Made by a program: the position numbers and the translations under genes. A model generated the notes under the pieces. That model searched no databases. It was not told where the DNA came from and saw only the letters and a program-made list of their open reading frames with translations. From Deroplatys truncata (Eukaryota > Arthropoda > Insecta > Mantodea > Mantidae), in assembly GCA_030765065.1 (NCBI GenBank), contig CM060979.1:103900350-103964349 (forward strand): 64,000 nt of DNA, written 5' to 3'. Of this stretch, positions 20,641 through 32,721 are shown one piece after another (the stretch's first letter is position 1; every line of letters starts with the position of its first letter).

Positions 20641-20782
20641 CACCTCGCTCGGTAATAAACATGTATTAGTACAAGGACAGCCGATTGCTGATAATCCATC
20701 ACTCAGGCCAGCAGCATTGAAGTTACAAGTTATATTTTGTGAAAATGGTATGGATAAAAAGCAGCAAATTCTGAATTCTAAC

Positions 20783-20871
20783 AGATATACATATTTCACC
20801 GAAAATACATATTTTGAGGCACCCTGAATAAAAAAGGCATTTTTAGAAAAAGGTCCTGCGTGCTTGTGTGG

Positions 20872-20902
<31 letters not shown>

Positions 20903-21602
20903 AACACATTACTCAAAAAACAAAACTCGGATAAGTATCAAACGTGATATTTACGTTCAGTATCTTCCAATGATGCGACAGCAGGATTTGCAAGAAAATA
21001 CCCCACCAAACTTCCCTTTAAATGGAACATTTTTAGAACATTTTGACCTTCTAAACATGGCTGTAACGATTCTGATTAAAATACCATATATTAAAGATGT
21101 TAACATGACAAATAATATATCTTTAATCTTCTGGGAATAGTCTGTGAAGTCCTCTTCATTCGGAAGGAATATTGAATAATCTTGTATAACTGGTAAACAT
21201 TAAGCAATAGACGAGCGTACTGCACAAAATAGATCTCTTTAAAATACACAATTTATTTATTAATTTTTTTTGGCATAAGCATTCCTGAGATGTCCGTTAT
21301 TAATTGTTCGAATTGTTCATTTCTGGTCATTCTCTTAAAGTCCTGTCAACATTCAGTTTTTCTCGCGATTGCATGGAAACAACATGGGATTTTAAAGCCA
21401 GGGTATAGTGTCCAATTCTTAAACATTTGATTATCGCTGTTCTCTTTGTATCTATAACGAAATGTGTAATGCAGCTATTTCTGCAAAGTTTTATTTGGAT
21501 TAAAATGTAAAAGAGAGAAAAATAAGCTTTAGTAAGAATAGTTTGTATAACCACTAATAAACGATAGGGGTAGAGAAAGTCACGTGAATGTATCACATCA
21601 GA
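20783..21602 (+). mobile_element. HINE-like repeat with long GT tract
   Basis: Diverged copy lacking the first bases. It contains a (GT)n microsatellite at about 20871-20900 where other copies have short CA/GT tracts, and ends …CACATCAGA before T's. Confidence 0.65.
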
Positions 21603-22002
21603 TTGTTAAAAAAATGGCACAAGGCTCACTATGGCTCTAAACTCTTCAATTAAATGTGGGGTTGGTACGAAATTGGACACAGTTTTGCAAAGACTTCTTA
21701 TACTTATGTAGTTTGGGTTGCATACAATACCAGGAGATTTTATAAACCTGATTTATTTTCAATGGAAACGTGGGGTGGCGAGAATACCTGCATTTGCTGA
21801 ATCACCAAATATGCATAAGAGCACATACTAGGTGGTGCACACAAGCCGTCCTTAGTTGGAGTTAGTTTATACCAGATAGCAGCACGGATGCCAAAAGATT
21901 TGCCTACGCAAAACTGCAAAGGAGGCCCCATATCGACAGAGAGGAGACAGCTAAATGAAACACCAATACTTGAAAACGAACACTTTAACTGCTATTACGG
22001 TC
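21603..22002. other. Spacer, nothing recognised
   Basis: No gene or repeat was recognised. Confidence 0.35.
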
Positions 22003-22190
22003 GCAGAGTTCCTTTGGTAGAGAAACTGCATAACTGCATGCTATATGAGATGTTCCGGGCTTGATTCCCGGCTGGGCTCCAGAAAGTTGTCTTTAAACAA
22101 AAGCATGCATGCCGGGGTGTGGTGTTTGAATGTAAGAGCACCTATGTGTGTGCGTGTGAGTGGGGTGTATCGGTTAAATTCGCCCATTAA
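22003..22190 (+). mobile_element. SINE S4
   Basis: A tRNA-like head with box B GGGCTTGATTCCCGGCTGGG (22058-22077), followed by a GT-rich tail (GTGTGTGCGTGTGAGTG). Same head type as 26779-26960. Confidence 0.5.
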
Positions 22191-22917
22191 CAAGAATTCA
22201 GGATTGTCGCTTGAGGTAAACCGGAGCACACATGTTAAATCATTTTGTTCTATGACAGTTAATCTACACTCAGTAAAGTATATGGCACCAAATGGTGCTG
22301 CATTAACAACATTAAACGAAATTCTATTTTAAGCATTTTATGTGCCTTTAAAAGTGCGTTAGAATTAAATTATTTTCTATTAGTGCATTATTCGTACTAA
22401 GCATGTGCAAACACATGCCGTCCCTTGGTGGACGAAGTGATGTAAGGGCCTCTCAGACCCAGGTTCTACTGGAATGAACCATAATTTCTTAATACCTTCT
22501 CCTGTACGTAAAATAAATAAATTAATTAATTAATAAATAAAAATTAAATGTAGAAGACACATGCCACCTCTGAAAATGCTCAGAACACAGCTTCCGAGCC
22601 TCAACTGATTTTGGTGCTTCTCCGCACACATCGTAAACATATCCATGTGTTTCGCTATTGATAAACGTTACCTTTTGTCTGAATGACTGGCTCGAAATGC
22701 AAGCAGATGACCACGCGACGCTTATCAGTGCGGAACTATCAAGTTAACGCATGCGGCAGCATTACCTCAGTGACCGATTTGTATCTGCACTGCCCCTTTG
22801 AACATCAGTGATGCTGCAATTTCTTTTGCACCTATGTATGCGAGAAACATAGGACGGCTTGTTTGGGCCACCTGGTAGAGAATGCATAGCCAGCCACAGA
22901 AGGAGGTAAAAGATAAA
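22191..22917. other. Spacer, nothing recognised
   Basis: AT-rich with a short AAAT-type run near 22515-22545. No gene was seen. Confidence 0.35.
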
Positions 22918-23225
22918 GGTACGGACGAACGGAGGGGCCCCCGCAACCGGGGCAGAGCACCGCAAGTAGGATGCAACGGCCCTGTTTGTTACCGTGATCC
23001 CTGCGAGGAAGGGATGAGGGGAAAGACTCAAGGGTGACGAGATCCGGATGACGACGGGCGCAAGCCTGACGAGGTCTCTAACGTTTGCAGATCGAATGCA
23101 TCCGAAGCCATCCAGGACTACCCACAAGCTTTCGAACCATCGGCAGTCCCTCCTAGTGGGGCCCACTCGAAGGCGGGTTCTAAATGAGCGGTGCCGCAAC
23201 GACGCCTGGAAAGAAACCAAGGGGG
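22918..23225 (-). mobile_element. SINE S1 subfamily b, head missing
   Basis: Closely matches 20130-20430, including the GGTACGGACGAACG-type tail, AGGGATGAGGGGA and GCAGATCGAATGCA blocks, but stops before the tRNA-like head. 5'-truncated. Confidence 0.6.
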
Positions 23226-24384
23226 AACAGGCACAGAATGCCCATATATCCCTTTCATCTTTAAGTTAGATGGGATCATTTTTAAAGCTGAAGCACGAAG
23301 GTGCCTAAATGTTTTAGGATTTAAAGTCAGAGCTTTCAGAGCATCCGTACTTTCAGGCAGAGATGACGAAAGTATGATTCGGAACTACACTTGATCTCCC
23401 AGTGCCGCTCCCTTTTTGGTTAGTTGACTATTTATATTTTAAGTGCTGCTAGGTAATGTTACGCGAGTTACATATTTGATGATTCGACAAATGAAACATT
23501 TTCGTCATCCTGCTTTAGATCAACGTACTATACAATATGTGCGTGCAACAAGTTGCATCTACTAAGTAGTTTTCTTTTTAACTATGACAGCCATCACCCT
23601 TAAAATCGCCTAGATTAACATGAAATAGAAATTTGAAATGCCAAGATTAAGAAATAAGGAATTGTGATACTTTTCTTCTTCATTTTCTCCATTTCTGCAC
23701 AACTTTTGAATGTTATTTTTCAGTATTTATATAGCTAAAAGGCAAGAACTGTTTCACAACAAAAAGCTGCAGCAGGTTCCATAAAAAAAAATCGCTGCTA
23801 TAAATATTGTTTATATTTCTCAGATATTGTTTTGTCTTGTTTTATATGGCACGATTTAGGACGAAACTGATATGCATTGTCAACCGCAGTGGAACCACAA
23901 GGTTTGTTTGCAGATGGTCTCTTCTTACTTGAGTGAGTAAGGCTCACGTGATTTCCAATTCGAGAGACAGAATGACGCTGTTGTTTTGACTAGAATCACA
24001 AAGGTACGAAAACAATAACAGCACTTTAGAGTGTTTAGTTCCTTAAACATGATTTTGGTTATCTAGGAATACAAACAAAGCTAACTTTAAAACCACAAGA
24101 AAGCCAATTTTAAAAAATAAACGCTTAAATCAGATATGTGGACCAAAAAAATTAACTACCTGTTAAATTGCCAATCTATATTTTTTTTATATTTTGTAAG
24201 CTTTACTACACTTATCTATTGATGCTTTATAGTTCTGCTGATTTTATATTAAACATCAATTATATGACTTGGCATGTGTGCTCAGTGTTTCAATTCTTGT
24301 TTTTATTGTTTCATAAACAATATTTTATGAAGTTATTGTTTTAACTTCTGTGGTCATATGAGAGCTCTGACTTTAGAAACTAAT
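23226..24384. other. Spacer, nothing recognised
   Basis: Very AT-rich. No gene, SINE head or family repeat was identified. Confidence 0.35.
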
Positions 24385-24505
24385 TTTCATTAGGAAACAC
24401 ACATTCACTTCCACATTCTACTTGCTGACTGCGGTGTTAGGGGATGATTCCAATTAAGGATAAATTCTCCTCTCACCCAACCAGGAATCGAACCTGGGTG
24501 AAAAA
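24385..24505 (-). mobile_element. SINE S4 (short copy)
   Basis: Minus strand: box B GGTTCGATTCCTGGTTGGG (about 24479-24497), then the body motif with CATTCACTTCCACATTCTAC on the plus strand, shared with the copy at 46325. Confidence 0.5.
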
Positions 24506-24619
24506 TCAAACCTAAAATATTGTTAAAGGGCGAATTAGTTATTAAATAATTGACAACGCGCGCACTATACAATACTCACATCCAAACACTGCACTCTAGG
24601 CGTACCAAGAAACAATTTT

Positions 24620-24700
24620 TTTTTGTATTCTTCTATTTTATTTTACGTCGCTTTAACTCCTTGGTCATATCGTGACGGATCTGTTGGTGGATATCTCTTA
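24620..24700 (-). mobile_element. SINE S3 3' fragment
   Basis: TTTAACTCCTTGGTCATATCG matches the 3' body of the S3 copies at 12881 and 48391, next to a T-run (its A-tail). The head is absent. Confidence 0.35.
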
Positions 24701-24904
24701 GAACGATATGTGGTGGACAGTTAGCTTTCTAGGTCTCACCTGTAGCCCCTGATTCATGCTGTGCAGATGGTATTAGGGTGCTGTCCAGTCTAACTGCTTA
24801 CATTGTCTGTGGATAGATGGCATAACATTCGCTATTACCACCTAATTTTCATTTTACTATTGTTTTAGACTTAAGATAGAACTTTGGATCGTGGTATTAA
24901 ATAT

Positions 24905-25037
24905 CCAATCCGGTATTTACCTTGGCGACTGAGGAAAACCACGAAAAAACCTCAGACAGATTGGTCGGCCCACGGGATTTGAACCCGGGACCTCCCGAAT
25001 ACGGGCCACAGACTTTACCGCCTGAACCATCCCGAGA
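24905..25037 (-). mobile_element. SINE S1 5' fragment (tRNA-like head)
   Basis: Minus strand: A-box region GGGATGGTTCAGG (near 25023-25035) and a box B GGGTTCAAATCCCG (near 24976-24989), followed by the first part of the S1 body. The rest is missing. Confidence 0.6.
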
Positions 25038-25054
25038 AATCTTGTTTAATGAAA

Positions 25055-25125
25055 CATTTCCTAAACCCATCTGGGAATCAAACCAACACCCCTCGCAGGC
25101 AGACGCTCTACCGAGTGAGTAGGAC
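25055..25125 (-). mobile_element. tRNA-like SINE head or tRNA pseudogene
   Basis: Minus strand: TCGGTAGAGCGTCTGCCTGCGAG-like D-arm/anticodon region and box B GGTTTGATTCCCAG. It has no CCA or terminator context and is embedded among SINEs, so it is probably not a functional tRNA. Confidence 0.4.
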
Positions 25126-25246
25126 CGGTCTAAAATGTTATTCGTTTTCAGTAACAATAATACATCTGGTTAGTATTCGGTTTGATGTGCATCACGACGC
25201 CACTAAACCCCATAGCTATATAAATGAGTAAATATATAAATATTGA

Positions 25247-25527
25247 GATTTAGTTATGGACGGTCTCTAACTACTATGGTCCTTAGCGTCCCACTCTATA
25301 TTGGGCGCGAAAGACCAATAATTTTGCTCAGAGGCCTCTTTATCATGCTTGAGGTTCTTTTTCGTGCCATAAATCACGACACGGGACCACCGGCTTTACT
25401 TCCCTTCCGAAGGAAGCCATGCTAATGATTTTTACGCCCGAAAAACTCCATCGCCCTCCGCCGGGTTTGAACCCGCGACCTTGGGAACTAGAAGCCAGCA
25501 CGGTACCACTAGTCCACGGAGGACGAC
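25247..25527 (-). mobile_element. SINE S2
   Basis: Minus strand: head TCCTCCGTGGACTAGTGGTA (A-box region) with box B GGGTTCAAACCCGGCGG, then a body of about 200 bp containing GGGCGTAAAAATCATTAGC and TTGGTCTTTCGCGCCCAATA, shared with 30499-30755. Confidence 0.75.
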
Positions 25528-25534
25528 TATATAT

Positions 25535-25590
<56 letters not shown>
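25528..25590. repeat. (AT)n microsatellite
   Basis: An AT/CAT dinucleotide run directly abutting the head side of the S2 SINE. Confidence 0.9.
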
Positions 25591-25593
<3 letters not shown>

Positions 25594-26459
25594 TGAATAC
25601 CATTTTCTGTTGTAACTTTCTGGAAAGAAGTTAAGAATTAACATGTCTGAGGTTTCTCTACCGTTTACGTTCCAAGAGATATACATCACCATTAATAGCG
25701 CAGTGCTTGGAGAAATGTCATACTTTTTGCTTTGTTTTTCTGGAAAAAGCTTGAACAAGAACCATGAGCTAAGAAAGCCTGCACGGCAGTTGTTCCGCAA
25801 GCTTGAGTTAAGAAAACTGATTGTTTGAGACAAAGAGTGATACGATTCTCATACTTCAGACTTGCTTTATTACTATTGCAGTCTGTAACTGTGTTGGTTT
25901 TAGTATCATTTTACTCAAGTGCATCATATTGATACATAATAACATTAAAACAAATTAGGTATATGAAATAATTTTTTGTTCCACTTGGGTTAGATGACCT
26001 TGGTCCAAAGCAGTTACACTATGAAGTTATGGAACGCAGTTTTTAGCGCAACGTCAGGAATCTCGGCATCCTATATTGCTTGGCCACCAAGACCGAAGAA
26101 AATTTCAACTTAACTGATGCCAACCGTTAAAACCACAGCTGTAATTTGTCTTTAATCAGTTGGAAAAATTTTTATGTATAACTGCTATAAGGCTTTCTCT
26201 GTCCTTGTTTATTTTCATGTCTATTCTAAAAAGTATTTGTGAAATACCTTACTTTTCTTCCCCCTTTCTAGGTGTCACAATAAGTATTTGACAGAAATAG
26301 CTTTAATACACATTCTGTTGCAGATATACAGCAGCGCAAACGAGGCTAAAAACAAGTGAGCTGTTTAAAAAGTAAGTCGAAGTTAGTTGTTTTCAACGTT
26401 AAGCATATGGTCTATGACCTTCGGGAAACCTCATTCCACCAAGCGGTGACATTTCTTAG
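25591..26459. other. Spacer, nothing recognised
   Basis: Open frames of about 60 codons occur but have no recognisable domain. Confidence 0.35.
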
Positions 26460-26735
26460 CTGGAGGTACTCACCGGGCGGTGTTCGTTACTTCAGAGGTA
26501 GGAAGACAATGAGGGTGGCGGTGAAACGAGGGGACCTACAGTGTTTAGCCTGAACTCTAAACCACGTTGGGTCTTGGGGGATACATGAGCTGAGTGAAGG
26601 GAGTGAGGGTCTGGATAAGGGTAACTTAAAATCGTTACCCATAACCGGGAGTAGAAGCGCGGAACCTCGGTAGGAGAGCCGCGAACGAAACTACTGAGCT
26701 ACCCTGCACTCACAAGCAGGTATAATGCGTACCTT
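26460..26735 (-). mobile_element. SINE S6 (single copy seen)
   Basis: Minus strand: GGGTAGCTCAGTAGTTTCG (A box) and GAGGTTCCGCGCTTCTACTC (degenerate box B) head a body of about 200 bp, more GC-rich than the flanks. No second copy is in the window, so the limits are approximate. Confidence 0.45.
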
Positions 26736-26778
26736 GCTATTCCATAAACTCATGAGAAGAAATGTGTAAATAGGGCTG

Positions 26779-26912
26779 GCCCATAGCTTAATCGTAGAGC
26801 ACCTGTTGTGCGACGGGTTCCGGATTCGATTCTCGGCTGGGGAGGTGAGAATTATTCCCTATCCACCCCAGAGTCTGGAAGTATGAATGGGAGTGTGTGT
26901 GTGTGTGTGTGA

Positions 26913-26958
<46 letters not shown>

Positions 26959-26960
26959 TA
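26779..26960 (+). mobile_element. SINE S4 with GT/GA microsatellite tail
   Basis: Head GGCCCATAGCTTAATCGTAG… with box B GGATTCGATTCTCGGCTGGGG (26821-26841), then a short body leading into (GT)n (26888-26910) and (GA)n (26918-26953). Confidence 0.65.
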
Positions 26961-27009
26961 AAACCCAAGAAGTGCAAGAAACCCAACGACAAGAGAATAC
27001 GAGTTAACA

Positions 27010-27545
27010 CCATTGCCAATAAGGAACAGCGAATATTTCGAAAATGTTTAACATTGCACAAACTCTGTACATGAATTACATGTTAATGAGTTCCACATTT
27101 CCTGTAGTACGTTTTCTCAATTTGTATGCGTAATCTACACAGTTCGACAAGAATGAACAAGACTTATTTGCAGAAAAATAATTAAGATGTACGTTTTATT
27201 CATCATTGCAGTATCTTAAACATATTGTAAATAAAACTCGTCTGAGTCGTTTTAAGAGAATAAACAATAATGAAATATGTTCCAAAAGTGCTGTTGGGGT
27301 GGGAATAACTTCTCGATTTTTTCTTACATTCTTAAAAGATACTGGACTGAATCATAAGTATAATTAGTTTTCGTTAGACTTCGGCTTTGAGCTATGTTTG
27401 TAAAACGAATCTCATTCCCTCTCTCCTTTAAACACACACAGGTGTCTTTCTAAAAACCCTCATTTATGGTGTCAGGGGGTTTCAAAACGTGTATTTACTA
27501 TACAAAAGTGTTTATGGAATGCAATACTTACTCCTTAATTACCTT
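27010..27545 (-). mobile_element. HINE-like repeat, decayed
   Basis: Aligned blocks in order: CAGTATCTTAAACATAT, GGGGTGGGAATAAC, GATACTGGACTGAATC, TTTCAAAACGTGTATTT and GGAATGCAATACTTACTCC. The distal end is lost. Confidence 0.5.
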
Positions 27546-28224
27546 AGCTATAAAAACCATTATCCATAATCTGAGCAAGGATAAAGCACAGAGTTCTAAT
27601 CATGACCTCTGTTACTAGGTGGGTACATGCAAACTTGGTCACATTCTCCAAATAAAAGGGCACTACGGCTTTTCACTCTACTAAATATTTAGAGTGTATT
27701 AACCAGAACTATTTGCTTTCTAGGTATTTGAGACATCTGCTTATAGGTTTTGTTTCAAAACCGGATATTAAATGCTCCGATTTTCAATTCCATTTTAAAT
27801 AGAATTTATAAGTAGCCGTGTATGTCGAATGCTAATATTAGCTAGTTATTACTGGTATTGTTTCTACTCCAGTTAGTTGGCCTGATGATCTCACACTAAA
27901 CGGAAATATGATTTCAATTCCAAGCAAGTTATTTCCGATGGCGTTTCATTTATATGCCTGATGCCTCCAGTAGAGCAGGTAGTCTTAGTGAAACTAACGA
28001 TGCGACGATAAGATATTTTGAAAACCTTAACGCCGAAATTACTTTCTACAAAGCAACCATGAATGTTTAAAACCCATAAAACTTGTTGCTGCTGGAACGT
28101 GTAAAACAGGTTAAATACAAGAATATAATGCATAGCACTTAATCAAACCAAAAAACTTCCTACCATGTACTTAAATAAGTAGAGGATTGAACCCACGCAA
28201 AACTTCGATGTCAAGAGATACATA
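27546..28224. other. Spacer, nothing recognised
   Basis: No gene or family repeat was seen. Confidence 0.35.
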
Positions 28225-28645
28225 ATTTGAGGCCCCTCTCTCAATAACGAAAAGTCGGTTAAATACGAAACTTGGTGTTTAAGTTTCAGGACATTCCAGG
28301 ATGCAACAGGAAGATTTTTAAGAAAAATTCCCCCACCCCAAATTTCTCCTTGCATGGAGTATCTATCATTATTTTTATTTTCTCAAAAATGGCCCAAGAT
28401 TTTGATTAAAATACCATATGTTTAAGATATTTGCATCACTAATACAACGTGTATCTTGAATTTTCTAGAAATAGTCTATGAAGTCCTCTTTATTCCGAAC
28501 AACTTTAGTATAATTGGTAAACCATAAGAGGTAGACAAAATCTTACTACACAAAAATTGTACTCGTAGTTAAAGCACATAATTTGTCCAATAAAAGTTGT
28601 CGGGGCATCAACCATTTCCGAGAATACTCTTTGCAATTAGTTTGA
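28225..28645 (+). mobile_element. HINE-like repeat fragment
   Basis: Middle section of the element (CGAAAAGTCGGTTAAATAC … TACCATATGTTTAAGATATTTGC … CTTACTACACAAAAA), lacking both ends. Confidence 0.6.
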
Positions 28646-28687
28646 ATTTTGATATAATACCACGTACATAGTAGATAGATAAGATAT

Positions 28688-28806
28688 TACACTTCATCCC
28701 AAAATTCCATAGAAATTTCACCGGAAATGCATGTTTTGATGCCCCCTGTACAAAATAAAAGTTTGTTTTTTTTAGAAAAAGGTCCGTGTGTGAGTTTGAT
28801 TGTGAT

Positions 28807-28845
<39 letters not shown>

Positions 28846-29883
28846 AGTATAGCTCAAAAATAAAAATTTGAAATTTCATATTTAAGTTCATCTTCCAAGA
28901 ATGCCAGGCGAAAATTTTCAACAAAATTCCCCATACCCTTTACATGGAAAATGTTCATTATTTCTGATTTTCTCAAAGATGAGTCTAACGATTTTGATTA
29001 AAATACCATACATTTAATACATTTGCGTGGCAAAGGAATCTATATCTTGAATTTTCTAGCAATAGCCTCTAAAAGTCGTCTTTATTCTAAATGGTAAATC
29101 GTAAGAGACATACAAAATCTTACTACACCAAAAATCGAGCAAGATGGCTCCGGGGTAACGTGTGAGGCGCGCATTTGGGTGGTCACGGTTTGATTCTCGT
29201 CGAACGCCCACTCTGGCCTTTTGTTTTTTAGTGGTTTTACCTAGCCGGTAGGCGAATTCTGGGGTGGTTTCTCCTTTTCACGATGTCTTTTCCATCAATT
29301 CCCTTTCAATTCATTTGCTTCTCATCTTTCAAGTGTGCATCTAGGATTCGTGGCGTGTAAGGTAGTACTGAACAGATGGCGCGGATGATTGCTCAAAGGA
29401 AAGAGTACTCCCCGTGGACACTATAGGGCTGCTTAGTCGACAGGTTGTTCATCGCTCTCTCTAGGCAGCTCCAGCAGTGGAACGGCTCATCGAGAACTGT
29501 TAGGGATATCCGCGCGTCTCTCTGGCCTGTCTGCTTGCAGCCTGTAGCCTCCTGTGGCTCCTTCACTTCATCCCTTCCTCCTGAGGGTGTTAATCACAAT
29601 AATTTATGTAGGCAGCAGTGCGCGAGGTGTCTCCCTCCAATTGACACCCACACCTATGCTACATAACAAGTGTAGATCTCGTTAAAACACACAATTTATG
29701 TCATATAAAATGTTTTGTTAAGTTAAACATTTTAATTGAATTATCGACTGATCTATTACATACAACGGAATGTACAAGTGTTTATTTGGATTAACAAGAA
29801 GGTCCTAGAATAATAAGCTTTTGAAACAATAGTTTGTAGAAGACTGAGTAGAGAAAGTCGCATGAATGTAACACCAGATTTTT
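28688..29883 (+). mobile_element. HINE-like repeat interrupted by an S1 SINE
   Basis: Begins with TTCATCCCAAAATTCC and ends GTAACACCAGA. A (GA)n tract occupies 28808-28842. The element breaks at CACCAAAAAT and resumes at GTAGATCTCG after the SINE at 29137-29672, so the SINE is the younger insertion. Confidence 0.65.
29137..29672 (+). mobile_element. SINE S1, inserted in a HINE-like repeat
   Basis: Starts GAGCAAGATGGCTCCGGGG (A box), box B GGTTTGATTCTCG near 29188-29200, then the full S1 body ending ACACCTATGCTACATAACAAG. The flanks rejoin as continuous HINE-like sequence. No clear target-site duplication is visible. Confidence 0.75.
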
Positions 29884-30498
29884 TAAAATATTTTTCTTAC
29901 TGTCTACTTCACATTGAACTATAGTTAAATATCTGTAAAGCTGCACTGAGCTTGGGAAAGCTTAAGAAATTAATAGCTATAACAGTGAGAGGTAGTGAGG
30001 CTGCAAGTTTATAAAAGCGTTGCTCGTGGTACTGTTTATTTTATTGTCATGTAGGCGTTCTAATGTGTTTGAAACAGAACAGACAGCAACGCAAATGCAA
30101 GTGTTCTGCAACAAATCGAGGACGTCTGTGAGAGACGTTTAATGGCAGGCAGATCCCGAAGGATATTGAGGTCACTCAGCTATTGAGGTCAAGCCTAAGC
30201 TGGATCAAACCGCTGCGGTATGGTCACCATGGGAACGTGATGCATCGCATCCAGAAGATATCGACTATCTGACTTCAAACTCTAGCTTTGTGGAAGGTTC
30301 CATTTCTATTTGTTTCATTCAGCAAGGTCCAGATATTCAACTATTTCTTGCCCTCAATCTAATACTACTGTGAAGGTAAAACATCTGCAACTGATGGAAT
30401 TTAACAATTTTTGTTACGTTAGGTTAAAAGATTTTCAGCAATCCTGAAATCTTACTTTTCGCAGCTACGAAGTATGTTCTATATCGATTTATATGTCG
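29884..30498. other. Spacer, nothing recognised
   Basis: No gene or family repeat was recognised. Confidence 0.35.
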
Positions 30499-30755
30499 TC
30501 CTCCGTGGTGTAGTGGTTACCTTGCTAATCTCTAGTTCCCAAGGTCGCGGGTTCAAATCCGGCGGAGGGCGATGGATACTTTCGGGCGTAAAAATCCTTA
30601 GCATGGCTTCCTTTGGAAGGGAAGTAAAGTCGTAGATTTACGGCACGTAAAAGAACCTCAAGCCTGATAGAGGCCTCTGAGAAAAATTGCCGGTCTTTCA
30701 CGCCCAATATAGAATGGGACGCTAAGGACCACACAGTTAAAGAGTGTCCACAAAT
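30499..30755 (+). mobile_element. SINE S2
   Basis: Head CCTCCGTGGTGTAGTGGTTA (30500-30519), box B GGGTTCAAATCCGGCGG (30548-30564), body with GGGCGTAAAAATCC and GGTCTTTCACGCCCAATA, ending near GGACGCTAAGGACCAC. Confidence 0.75.
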
Positions 30756-30971
30756 AAAACCACTTAACGGATTTGTATGTAGATCCATTTTCATTTTTAC
30801 TTTTTGTACTACTTATCTATAGTAAGGAGAGGAAGTATTGCATTCCAAACAAAAATTTGATACCGAGATTTCACCGGAAACACGCTTTGAGACTCCCTAA
30901 ATTAAAAAAAGACATTTTTAGAAAATGATCTGCGTCTTTGTCTGTCTGTGCGTGAACAACATAACTAAAAA

Positions 30972-32721
30972 TCTGATGTGTTACACTCACATGACTTTCT
31001 CTACTCTTGTACAAACTATTTTTACAAACGCTTATTCTCCATATGCTTCATGTTAATGGAGATATCGAGATGTCAATCTTATTGATAATTTTCTTGTAGA
31101 TGCAAGGGGAATATGGTAGGTTTTAAGCGATAGTCAAATATTTTAACGCTGGTTGCTATGTGGCGCATTCCATTCTCTTTGCATGTCCAGGACATAAAAA
31201 AATCTGATGTGTTACACTCACATGACTTTCTCTACTCTTGTACAATCTAATTTTACAAACGCCTATTCTCCATATGCTTCATGTTAATCGAGATATCGAG
31301 ATGTCAATCTTATTGGTAATTTTCTTGTAGATGCAAGGGAAATATGGTAGGTTTTAAGCGATAGTCAAATATTTTAATGCTGGTTGCTATGTGGCGCATT
31401 CCATTCTCTTTGCATGTCCAGGACATAAAAAAAATGAATAACGAATTTGAGAAAGTATAAGTATTGGAAAATTTAAGTAAATAACACGCAATATCTCGAA
31501 AACGGTTCACTCAACAAAAGAAATGTATATGACATAAGTTGTGTATTTTAACGTGATCTACATTTTTTGTGTAGTAAAATTCTGTCTATCTCTTACGATT
31601 TACCAGTTATGCAAAAGTCGTTCACAATGAAGAATGCTTTTGGAGACATTCCCAGAAAATTCGAGATATACATTTCATTTCTCATGACATTACCCTAAAC
31701 ATATGATATTTTCATCAAAATCGTTAGAGCCATTTTTGAGAAAATTAAAATTTTCGAAAAATCTTCCATGTAAAGGGTAGTCTGGGGTGGGGTGATTTTC
31801 TTGAAAACCTTCGTGTCGCATCTCTGGAAGATACTGAACCTAAATACCAAGTTTGATGCTTAATCGATTGTTCGTTTTTGAGTTATGCTGTTCACAGACA
31901 CACACACACACAGGCAGACACACAGACACACACACAGACACACACACACACACACAGACACACACACGGACATGTTTCCAAAAATGCTTTTTTTGGATTC
32001 AGGAGGTCTCAAAACGTGTATTTCCGGTGAAATCTCGGTATCGAATTTTTGGGTGGAATGCAATACTTCCCCTACTTACTATACGTAGTAGAGAAAGTAA
32101 AAATGAATAACGAATTTGAGAAAAAGTATAAGTATTGGAAAATTTAAGGGAATAACAAGCAATATCTCGCAAACGGTTCACTCAACAAAAGAAATGTATA
32201 TGACATAAATTGTGTATTTTAACGCGATCTACATTTTTGTGTAGTAAAAGTTTGTCTATCTCTTATGGTTTACCAGTTATGAAAAAGTCGTTCATAATGA
32301 AGAATACTTTTGGAGACATTCCCAGAAAATTCGAGATATACATTTTAATTATCATGAAAATATCTTAAACATATGATATTTTAATCAAAATCGTTAGAGC
32401 CGTTTTTGAGAAAATTAAAATTTTCGAAAAATGTTCCATGTAAAGGGTAGTCTGGGGTGGGGGGATTTTCTTGAAAACCTTCGTGTCGCATCTCTGGAAG
32501 ATACTGAACCTAAATACCAAGTTTGGTGTTTATCCGACTCTTTATGCTGTTCACAGACACACAGACAGACACACAGACAGACACACACACGGACACGTTT
32601 CCAAAAATGCTTTTTTTGGATTCAGTGAGTCTCAAAACATGTATTTCCGGCGAAATCTCGGTATCGAATTTTTGGGTGGAATACAATACTTCCCCTACTT
32701 ACTATACGTAGTAGAGAAAGT
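30972..32721 (-). mobile_element. HINE-like repeat (middle nested copy)
   Basis: Begins TCTGATG at 30972 after five A's and ends AGTAGAGAAAGT at 32721 before six A's. It is itself split at its internal A-run (after GGACAT, 31195) and resumes at TGAATAACG (32104). Confidence 0.7.
31203..32098 (-). mobile_element. HINE-like repeat (innermost nested copy)
   Basis: A complete copy from TCTGATG (31203) to AGTAGAGAAAGT (32098), sitting in the internal A-run of the middle copy. It contains a long CA/ACACAG tract at 31899-31968 and is nearly identical to the middle copy, so it is young. Confidence 0.75.

Noticed and set aside
19971..20916. Several 95-141-codon frames on both strands
   Set aside because: They fall in a GC-rich S1-b SINE and an adjacent HINE-like copy with a GT tract; no domain.
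25055..25125. Possible functional tRNA gene
   Set aside because: Arms are imperfect and it is embedded among SINE heads; more likely a SINE or tRNA pseudogene.
31853..32110. Thr/His-rich frames around 31853-32110
   Set aside because: They are translations of the (CA)n tract inside a HINE-like repeat.
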